Positions 62,301 through 64,000 of a stretch of DNA of 64,000 nt are shown one piece after another; the stretch's first letter is position 1; each line of letters starts with the position of its first letter. A program made the position numbers and the translations under genes. Source of the stretch: Panopea generosa. Taxonomy: Eukaryota; Mollusca; Bivalvia; Adapedonta; Hiatellidae. The DNA is taken from NCBI GenBank assembly GCA_029582155.1, contig CM055907.1, positions 34,345,983 to 34,409,982 on the forward strand. Reading direction: 5' to 3'. Below the pieces are notes generated by a model that saw nothing but the letters and a program-made list of their open reading frames with translations, ran no database searches and was not told where the DNA came from.

Positions 62301-63620
62301 TTAACATTTGTGCCGAATTGTTTAAAAATCCAATAATACTTAAGAAGATAAGGTCCAGACAGCAGGGGACAGACCAACTCATTCGCATGACACATCGTCT
62401 TGGGCTGGTCAGCATTTGTGCCAATTTATTTAAAATTCAATTACAACTAAAGTAGATACAGTCCTGACAGCAGTGGATGGACAGATGGAGCTGTTACCTT
62501 GACCTTAGAAGAACAGACCCAAGTCATTTGCATGACACATCATCTTGTCATAGTGAGCATTTGTGCCAAGTTATTCAAAAATGCAATCACAACTAAAGAA
62601 AATACTGTCCTGACAGGATGACACATGGTGTATACATTGGATTTTCAAGCACTTGACCTTGAGCTATGACCTTGACCATCCACGGACAGACCCAAGTCAT
62701 TCACATGACACATCGTATTGTCCTAGTGAACATTTGTGTGAAGTAATTTAAAATACCAATCACAACTGAAGGAGATAGCAGAGGGATGCACAGACGCACA
62801 GATGGGGGCATCCCATTTCTATATCCCCCTGCTCCGCTCTACCAGCTGTGGCGGGGGATGATTATGATACATTGACTTGTTTTGTCCAACAAAGAGAATC
62901 GTAATGTTTATTTATCATATAACTATGTTAATATCCCAAAAGATTGATAGTGCTTCTATTCTAAAGCTACATATCCTGAATTGTGAAACTTCTGATGATC
63001 AAAAAGGCAACAACTTAAACAAATTATCTATTTGACCTGTTTAAGAACTTATCCCAGATATTATGTTTTTCAAGATCTGTGTTTAATAAGAAAGTGTGAA
63101 TCTCCTACAGTGCACTCACTATAAACATCCCCAGGTACATACTCAGAGAGGTCAGGTTAGCTCTCCTTAAGATTTGTTGAGGTGAGCAGAAGATATACTG
63201 AGAAAAATATCCAATTTGTCCATTTTTTGTCAAAATCTCCAACAGAGACTCAACAGTTCTAATTTTTCATTTTAAATAAAAATAAAAACCAATATAACAA
63301 AAGATTTATCATCAATATATTAAACAAACTATAAATGTAATGAACAGAGTCATAAAATCATAATTTAACATTTATAGATAGATGTAAACACTTTTATAGC
63401 AACATGGTCAGAGCAAGTATTGTGATTTTAACTCTGGGTCTGATATTTGACCAAACTAAGCTTAGAATATTTAACTTACGACAGTATCATTTAGAAACGA
63501 GTCATCTTCATCTGCCCTCACATCAGGGTCAGCCCCAGCAGCCAACAATAACTCCGTAATCTGTACCCCCTCCTCACCTGGGATTGCACAAGATATATGT
63601 AGAGGTGCCAGATGACCTTT
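20445..63620 (-). CDS. ANKMY1: ANKMY1-like ankyrin and MYND protein, 3' 13 exons (5' end outside window)
   Basis: Spliced on the - strand: 63620-63480, 61654-61553, 56967-56860, 56363-56232, 54894-54787, 47285-47120, 46331-46133, 39743-39708, 32668-32514, 31990-31857, 27976-27907, 23833-23703, 20582-20445. Sum 1620 bases, 539 residues plus TAG; every junction keeps phase and has GT/AG borders. Order: ankyrin repeats (residues 1-197), a charged helix (198-252), a low-complexity linker, a MYND zinc finger (~331-381) and a ~156-residue Ser/Arg/Lys-rich tail. [58 protein letters not shown] and [16 protein letters not shown] closely follow vertebrate ANKMY1 as I remember it. The vertebrate protein also has N-terminal MORN repeats, which would lie beyond the window. 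Molecular role is poorly known; MYND fingers usually bind proline-rich peptides. The MYND finger near the end is certain; the exact tail is predicted. Confidence 0.88.
20600..23250 (-). other. ANKMY1 intron, little recognised
   Basis: AT-rich intron. CTGGGTCCCATTTCACTATT near 21891 resembles the end of the MITE at 29967 but no partner end is seen. A TATA tract at 23104-23120. No coding signal. Confidence 0.5.
23253..23470. repeat. Non-autonomous element with TATGTCTCCC ends and GACGG tract
   Basis: TATGTCTCCCTCTC at the left, GAGAGGGGGAGACATAA at the right: inverted ends of ~14 bases. The interior carries CTTCCCTGCAAGTTTCAGC and GACAGACGGACGGACGGA. ~218 bases, no frame. Confidence 0.7.
23703..23833 (-). 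CDS. ANKMY1: ANKMY1-like exon ([11 protein letters not shown] tail segment, predicted)
   Basis: Acceptor TTCATTTCAG, donor AAG|GTGACA. Two bases (AT) complete Asp with the G of the upstream exon, then 43 whole codons. Reads [43 protein letters not shown]. Ser/Thr/Arg-rich, disorder-like. Phase match on both sides is the main support. Without the donor the frame stops four codons later. Confidence 0.68.
24285..24362 (+). repeat. tRNA-like SINE head
   Basis: TAGCCTGGTCAGTAGAGCATT (A box) and TATGGTTCAAGTTCCGG (B box) 34 bases apart. The acceptor stem and anticodon arm do not pair well, and an AT-rich body follows. Confidence 0.55.
25194..26244. repeat. 46-bp minisatellite, ~23 copies
   Basis: Unit GTATCTGTCAGTATACAATT, TGGTGTACATGATATTATTT, ATATAC with two main variants (GACAGT/GATATT; ATACAA/ATATAC/ATTCAA) mixed along the array. 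One early unit is shortened to ~34 bases. In the ANKMY1 intron between 23833 and 27907. Confidence 0.96.
26245..27906 (-). other. ANKMY1 intron, little recognised
   Basis: AT-rich. A dispersed-repeat fragment at ~26930-27100 (CTTCTCTGAAACTACTGGACAG, ACCAAATTTTGTGTT) resembles 10975-11110. The - strand open frame 26231-26491 has no support. Confidence 0.5.
27907..27976 (-). CDS. ANKMY1: ANKMY1-like exon (acidic [11 protein letters not shown] segment)
   Basis: Acceptor CACATTCAG; 23 codons plus one base, donor G|GTATTT. Reads [23 protein letters not shown]. Phase 0 fits the exon ending GLRIH; the trailing G completes Asp with the next exon. If the donor is not used, the frame ends after GILFN at a TAG (27890-27892), which would make a short alternative C-terminus. 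Confidence 0.75.
28036..28220. repeat. Palindromic MITE (CAGTCAAACCTGT family), copy 2
   Basis: TACAGTCAAACCTGTCTAAAG at the left, CACAGGTTTGATTGTACA at the right, inverted. The interior matches 9240-9411 in opposite orientation (GGAGCAAAAGTGGCC, TTAATACAGGTTAATTTG). Confidence 0.78.
28225..29960 (-). other. ANKMY1 intron, little recognised
   Basis: AT-rich. The GGACAGGGGTAACACTTAG fragment at 28995-29075 repeats that at 19510. The other short frames lack support. Confidence 0.5.
29967..30169. repeat. MITE with GGGGCCCGTTTCACTTACC-type ends
   Basis: Left GGGGCTCATTTCACTAAC, right GGTAAGTGAAACGGGCCCC: inverted ends of ~18 bases. ~200 bases, no frame. The interior (TTCGTAGGTTTATGGAC, ACATAGACTTACAAA) continues the inverted symmetry weakly. 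Confidence 0.72.
30380..30725. repeat. Degenerate tandem repeat (ATGGACTGTTC)
   Basis: TGGACTGTTC recurs at irregular spacing (~30-50 bases) with variable fillers such as CAAATATTGGACTGTTC. An old, decayed minisatellite. Confidence 0.6.
30730..31850 (-). other. ANKMY1 intron, no feature seen
   Basis: AT-rich intronic sequence. The + strand open frame 30658-30975 begins in a repeat and has no family resemblance. Confidence 0.5.
31857..31990 (-). CDS. ANKMY1: ANKMY1-like exon after MYND ([13 protein letters not shown] segment)
   Basis: Acceptor CCCACAG, donor GTAAGT. Two bases complete Gly, then 44 codons. Reads [44 protein letters not shown]. Arg/Ser/Pro-rich, with SP/TP sites of the kind proline-directed kinases use. 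Ends at a codon boundary. Confidence 0.85.
32514..32668 (-). CDS. ANKMY1: ANKMY1-like MYND zinc-finger exon
   Basis: Acceptor TTTTAG, donor GTGAGC; one base, 51 codons, one base. Reads [51 protein letters not shown]. Counting from Lys, C7, C10, C21, C24, C30, C34, H43 and C47 give the full C6HC MYND ligand set. [10 protein letters not shown] closely resembles vertebrate ANKMY1 (FKFCYQCGRS as I recall). Confidence 0.95.
33342..33582 (+). repeat. piggyBac-like MITE, copy 3 (near full length)
   Basis: TTAACCCTTTACTCCATAG at the left, CTATATGAAGTAAAGGGTTAA at the right: inverted ends flanked by TTAA on both sides. Central palindrome AGATTGCTCGTAACGAGCAATCT inside a longer imperfect one (AACAGTGCAGGA...CCTGCACTGTT). 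Part of the right half is duplicated (GTCTATATTA twice). No frame. Confidence 0.88.
33600..34850 (-). other. ANKMY1 intron, little recognised
   Basis: AT-rich. ACGGACGGACAAAG at ~33640 is a short element-type tract. The + strand open frame 33896-34204 has no support. Confidence 0.5.
34854..35059. repeat. 41-bp minisatellite, 5 copies
   Basis: Unit CTGTCTAGATGACAGTATAT, ACCACTGTTACCCTGGAATA, A, repeated five times with few changes. CTGTC..GACAG within the unit is a small palindrome. Confidence 0.95.
35891..39270. repeat. 45-bp minisatellite, ~75 copies, many with a CACGTG E-box
   Basis: Unit TGGACAATCAATGCCACGTG, GCCAGTGGGTGGAGTGATAG, TAACT. The length is a multiple of three, so several frames stay open for hundreds of codons (longest 35940-37799 on the - strand, 15-residue period). 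These frames carry no signal peptide, splice support or family match and are not called as genes. About 30 units keep the 10-bp palindrome GCCACGTGGC; others read CATGTG, CATGTA or CAAGTG. Whole array lies in the ANKMY1 intron 32669-39707. Confidence 0.97.
39708..39743 (-). CDS. ANKMY1: ANKMY1-like 36-bp microexon (basic)
   Basis: Acceptor TTGAACAG, donor GTACAA. Phase is forced on both sides: the upstream exon ends CCA AG, completed by C to Ser, and the final AG is completed by G of the MYND exon to Arg. It encodes [11 protein letters not shown] just before the MYND finger, a nuclear-localisation-like basic cluster. Short, but the two-sided phase match and position support it. Confidence 0.75.
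39744..42220 (-). other. ANKMY1 intron with decayed repeats
   Basis: Contains AGGGCCATAACTCC-type repeat fragments (~40335-40520), ATGATGATAATG-rich degenerate sequence (~40560-40720 and 41025-41215) and GAGGGGCATTTATTT fragments (~40755, 40985). No coding signal. Confidence 0.5.
42227..42436. repeat. 43-bp minisatellite, ~5 copies
   Basis: Unit GTCAGAACAATGAAATACTG, CCAGAACAATAAAATTATTA, GCT; units alternate TGCC/TGTC. The unit itself looks like two related halves (GTCAGAACAATGAAAT and CCAGAACAATAAAAT). Confidence 0.93.
43358..44520 (+). repeat. Dispersed bivalve-type repeat whose 5' end is amplified
   Basis: Begins AAACAAGACGGCCACATTGG. The 38-bp array (listed separately) follows, then GACCCATACCTCAGGCATTT and ATTAATTATCAGGTTTGGTC. 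Related unexpanded sequence lies at 63808-64000 (AACAAGAAGGCCATATAACC...AAATTGCCCACCTC) and 59750-60300. Confidence 0.6.
43381..44254. repeat. 38-bp minisatellite, ~23 copies
   Basis: Unit CCTATGGCTCACCAGAGACA, ATGGCCTTAAATCACYCA. Variants (CATCTATGG, AGAAACAATGG, GGCTTTAAA) recur in blocks, implying duplication of several units at a time. Confidence 0.96.
44525..46125 (-). other. ANKMY1 intron, no feature seen
   Basis: AT-rich. Open frames 45101-45289 (+), 45183-45368 (-) and 45523-45747 (-) lack splice or family support. Confidence 0.5.
46133..46331 (-). CDS. ANKMY1: ANKMY1-like linker exon
   Basis: Acceptor TTTTGCCTAG, donor AG|GTAAAA. Two bases complete Ser, then 65 codons plus AG. Reads [65 protein letters not shown]. 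Low-complexity, likely flexible linker between the ankyrin/helix part and the MYND finger. Confidence 0.87.
46340..47110 (-). other. ANKMY1 intron, no feature seen
   Basis: AT-rich intron of 788 bases; nothing recognised. Confidence 0.55.
47120..47285 (-). CDS. ANKMY1: ANKMY1-like charged helical exon
   Basis: Acceptor TTATTCAG, donor GTAAGT. 55 codons plus one base. Reads [55 protein letters not shown]. Matches the PFHTLMPAERETFLARKRLLE stretch of vertebrate ANKMY1 as remembered. The long charged run suggests a helix. Confidence 0.92.
47783..47965 (+). repeat. tRNA-derived SINE
   Basis: Head: TTGGTCTAAGGCACTG (A box) and GCGGGTTTGAGCCCGG (B box). Body TTTGCCAGTTACTTGCAGGC, then GTATTCCTCCACCAATAAAA, a central domain shared by several invertebrate SINE families. 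Ends near CTGGATATCCAACATTACC. Opposite in orientation to ANKMY1. Confidence 0.72.
48142..49656 (+). mobile_element. Non-autonomous TIR element, copy B, with internal 29-bp array
   Basis: Left TTAAAGGGAATATATCGGG and right CTGATATATTCCTTTTAA are inverted, with TTAA at both edges. Flanks of the array match copy A (9803-10618): TTTTTCAAAATTTTAAAATTG before; CTATTTAAACATGCAAA, TTAAAATTGCAACATATTTTG and TTTAAATATCGATTTTGTCAC after. It lacks the ~260 bases that copy A has near 9980-10240. No transposase. Confidence 0.75.
48197..49219. repeat. 29-bp minisatellite, ~35 copies, inside TIR element B
   Basis: Unit CCCCAATATATCATATATAT, ACTCACTGT, with C/T variation (GTCC/GCCC) and occasional extra AT pairs. 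29 bases is not a multiple of three; the 397-codon + frame (48065-49258) stays open because no frame of the unit has a stop, so it is not a gene. Confidence 0.96.
50027..50157. repeat. 32-bp minisatellite, ~4 copies
   Basis: Unit TGTACAGATCAATGCAAGTA, TTAACAACAAAT, four copies with a few substitutions. Confidence 0.92.
50263..50377. repeat. (CTGT)n microsatellite
   Basis: About 28 tandem CTGT/TCTG tetranucleotides with one interruption (TGTATGT at ~50344). Confidence 0.97.
50431..54030. repeat. 50-bp minisatellite, 72 copies, with higher-order structure
   Basis: Unit GAACAACTTCACTAATTGAG, TAGCCATGATGCCACATTGC, TGTGAATATG. The period holds exactly at 50 for 3.6 kb. Rare variants (CACTTTTTGAG with GCTGCATTGC at 51841 and 52891; AAACAACTTC at 52081 and 53131; GAACAATTTC at 51131/52181 and 51731/52781) recur 1050 bases apart, so a 21-unit block was duplicated. 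The right edge (53650 on) uses CTCATTGC/TACGG and TGTAAAAACGG variants. Lies in the ANKMY1 intron 47286-54786. Confidence 0.98.
54245..54290. repeat. (GAAT)n-like microsatellite
   Basis: AATGAATGAATGAACAAATG repeated with ACAA interruptions. Confidence 0.85.
54381..54645. repeat. 54-bp AT-rich minisatellite, ~5 copies
   Basis: ATGTATGATTAAAATTATAG, TTACAATTATTTAAAATAAA and ATATAATATATAAAT recur at 54-base spacing (54383, 54437, 54491, 54545, 54599). Confidence 0.93.
54787..54894 (-). CDS. ANKMY1: ANKMY1-like ankyrin exon (GTAVDYAYY)
   Basis: Acceptor TTTCCAG, donor GTAAGC; 36 codons, phase 0. Reads [36 protein letters not shown]. Equivalent to the LIDRLISHGADIL...GTAVDYGYF region of vertebrate ANKMY1 as remembered. 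Confidence 0.93.
55247..56041. mobile_element. Non-autonomous element with ~147-bp internal repeats (bivalve 'pearl'-like)
   Basis: Left end GATGAATACCCCCGAACGCC, right end TCATTTGTCGGGGGTATA: short inverted ATACCCCCGA ends. Inside, four units with GAAATTCCATCCAGTACTTT, CAAAGGGCAATAACTCTGTA and AGAATAGAGTTATG. Then GACAGACCGACCGACAGACC. This build (unique ends, ~150-bp units, ACYG tetranucleotides) matches pearl-type elements described in oysters, linked in the literature to Helentrons; family is inferred. Confidence 0.7.
56232..56363 (-). CDS. ANKMY1: ANKMY1-like ankyrin exon ([12 protein letters not shown])
   Basis: Acceptor TGTTTCAG, donor GTATTG; 44 codons, phase 0. Reads [44 protein letters not shown]. 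Equivalent to the ADPNLPLT.G.G(S/T)ALCV..(N/D)T.YE block of vertebrate ANKMY1 as remembered; here NEVS replaces ADPN. Confidence 0.94.
56860..56967 (-). CDS. ANKMY1: ANKMY1-like ankyrin exon ([10 protein letters not shown])
   Basis: Acceptor CATTTCAG, donor GTATGT; 36 codons, phase 0. Reads [36 protein letters not shown]: the second half of one ankyrin repeat and the first of the next ([11 protein letters not shown]). Confidence 0.95.
57055..57312 (-). repeat. Dispersed repeat R1, reversed partial copy
   Basis: Reverse complement shares TTTCTCTGAAACTACTATGCC, the AACATCC...AAGATGGCTGCCAT order and CTTCTTCTCATGAACC with the + strand copies at 4134, 5119 and 12869. Confidence 0.7.
57487..57672 (+). 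pseudogene. LINE ORF2 fragment (endonuclease-RT linker)
   Basis: Open stretch reads [40 protein letters not shown] and [12 protein letters not shown] before TAA TAA. AP-K..R.K.R..PW...IL....RDK...K.K....F..LRN is the linker between the endonuclease and reverse transcriptase of non-LTR retrotransposons (RD reads HD here). About 60 codons only; neither domain is present nearby. Antisense to ANKMY1. Confidence 0.72.
57758..57988 (+). repeat. piggyBac-like MITE, copy 4 (full length)
   Basis: TTAACCCTTTACTCCATAG... CTATATGAAGTAAAGGGTTAA, with TTAA at both edges. Central hairpin GTTCAGATTGCTCGTAACGA and GCAATCTGAAC inside AACAGTGCAGGAAG...CTTCCTGCACTGTT, a nearly perfect ~60-base palindrome. Confidence 0.9.
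58105..58334 (-). repeat. piggyBac-like MITE, copy 5 (full length, inverted to copy 4)
   Basis: TTAACCCTTTACTTCATATAG at the left, TTATGAAGTAAAGGGTTAA at the right; same central palindrome. It lies 116 bases from copy 4 in opposite orientation, so the two copies could pair as a large hairpin. Confidence 0.9.
58340..59430 (-). other. ANKMY1 intron, little recognised
   Basis: AT-rich; a short ATCT microsatellite at 58576-58600. No coding signal. Confidence 0.55.
59438..59622 (-). repeat. SINE-like repeat, second copy without head
   Basis: TCAGTCATATCGCAATGGTG, GATACCCCATCCAGTCACAT, CTATCCTCTAAATGCTGAGC and GGAAGCTTCTAGTACCAT match 6055-6240. The tRNA-like head seen at 6255-6325 is absent, as in a 5'-truncated copy. 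Confidence 0.65.
59750..60300. repeat. Tandem dispersed repeat, ~4 units of 130-158 bp
   Basis: Each unit has GGCCATAACTCNGACATTAA, AATTTGGTCAGTTCAAGAACTT and TGTGTAAGTTTGGTGAA. The same family appears at 44290-44510, ~63000-63070 and at the right edge of the window (63885-64000). Confidence 0.75.
60403..61440. repeat. 40-bp minisatellite, ~26 copies
   Basis: Unit of two related 20-base halves: CTGTGGACACAAAATAGTGT and CTGTGGACACACAAGAGAGT. Units vary in TGTGG/TGAGG and GAGAGTC/GAAAGTT. Because stops are absent on the - strand, frames of 287-371 codons appear there; they are Cys/Thr/Phe-rich repeats with no support as genes. Confidence 0.97.
61553..61654 (-). CDS. ANKMY1: ANKMY1-like ankyrin exon ([17 protein letters not shown])
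   Basis: Acceptor TATTGACAG, donor GTAACA; 34 codons, phase 0. Reads [34 protein letters not shown]. GRTPLxVACxRxDNYK is an ankyrin repeat start almost identical to vertebrate ANKMY1 as remembered. Confidence 0.95.
61831..62862. mobile_element. Non-autonomous element with ATCCCCCGCCACA ends and ~150-bp repeats
   Basis: Left ATATCCCCCGCCACAT, right CTGTGGCGGGGGATGA: inverted ends of ~13 bases. Inside, about five units each carrying CATGACACATCGTCTTG, AGCATTTGTGCCAATTTATT, CAATCACAACTAAAG and GTCCAGACAGCAG. No protein. Same architecture as the element at 55247 but unrelated in sequence. Confidence 0.72.
62865..63475 (-). other. ANKMY1 intron, little recognised
   Basis: AT-rich; a fragment of the AACTTATTTGAC...GTTTGGTG family near 63000-63070. 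No coding signal. Confidence 0.5.
63480..63620 (-). CDS. ANKMY1: ANKMY1-like ankyrin exon (first seen in window)
   Basis: Acceptor TTCCCAG, donor GTAAGT; 47 codons, phase 0. Reads [52 protein letters not shown]...[11 protein letters not shown] is a clear ankyrin repeat. Earlier exons must lie past base 64000. Confidence 0.92.
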
Positions 63621-63884
63621 CTGGGAACAAAAATGGTTGCATTGGATTAGAATTAAGCAACAATTTTTACAAGTATTTCATAAATATTTAAGAGAAAGAT
63701 AGAAAAGTCTGGTGTGTAATGATTTGGCAAATATACTGGAACAAGTTGAAAATACTTGAAATGTAGCAACTGCAGATGTTGTATATCAAATAGATTATAA
63801 GAATAAACAAGAAGGCCATATAACCTTAAATTGCCCACCTCTGGTAGAGGAGACAATACAAAAGAATATAATTTTTGATAATGG

Positions 63885-64000
63885 AAGGGCAATATCTCAA
63901 CATTTTAATTTTGTACGTTGATATATTTTAGATAAACGAATTCTGTGTAAGTTTGGTGACTATCAAACTGCAGTGTTAAGAGTGCACATAACTTCAAATA
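63885..64000. repeat. Dispersed repeat fragment at window edge
   Basis: AGGGCAATATCTCAACATTT, GTGTAAGTTTGGTGACTATCAA and AGAGTGCACATAACTTCAA match the units at 59750-60300; it runs off the window. Confidence 0.6.

Overview
The window looks like nuclear DNA from a mollusc, most likely a bivalve. It is AT-rich and intron-rich, with small exons in large introns. It carries the repeat types common in bivalve genomes: tRNA-derived SINEs, TTAA-flanked MITEs, elements with internal ~150-bp repeats and GACGGACGG-type tracts, and many minisatellites. The organism call is an inference from repeat style and protein similarity recalled from memory; no search was run.

Two host genes are recognisable and they converge. 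(1) On the + strand, 93..8993 holds the last six exons (about 315 residues) of a class II CPD photolyase; its 5' part lies before the window. (2) On the - strand, 63620..20445 holds the last 13 exons of an ankyrin-repeat and MYND-finger protein that best matches ANKMY1. I joined 1620 coding bases (539 residues plus stop) with matching phase at every junction; its 5' part lies beyond base 64000. The MYND finger has all eight zinc ligands and is followed by a predicted tail of about 156 residues.

Between the two genes (about 9-20.4 kb) is a transposon graveyard: a MITE, an ~0.8-kb terminal-inverted-repeat element (copy A), a broken mariner transposase, a broken gene with a TTF-like zinc finger and a hAT C-terminal dimerisation domain, an element with a 29-C run, and a ~1-kb inverted-repeat element.

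Most long ANKMY1 introns carry their own, mutually unrelated, tandem array: 46 bp at 25.2 kb, 45 bp at 35.9-39.3 kb (about 75 copies, about 30 with the palindromic E-box CACGTG), 38 bp at 43.4 kb, 29 bp at 48.2 kb, 50 bp at 50.4-54.0 kb (72 copies, with a 1050-bp higher-order duplication), and 40 bp at 60.4 kb. The longest open frames in the window are by-products of these arrays and are not called as genes. The 29-bp array lies inside a second copy (B) of the element at 9.8 kb, where the same unit occurs once, giving a before/after view of minisatellite birth.

I found no RNA gene, CRISPR array, bacterial-type operon or virus-derived gene. No promoter could be supported, because both genes lack their 5' ends here.
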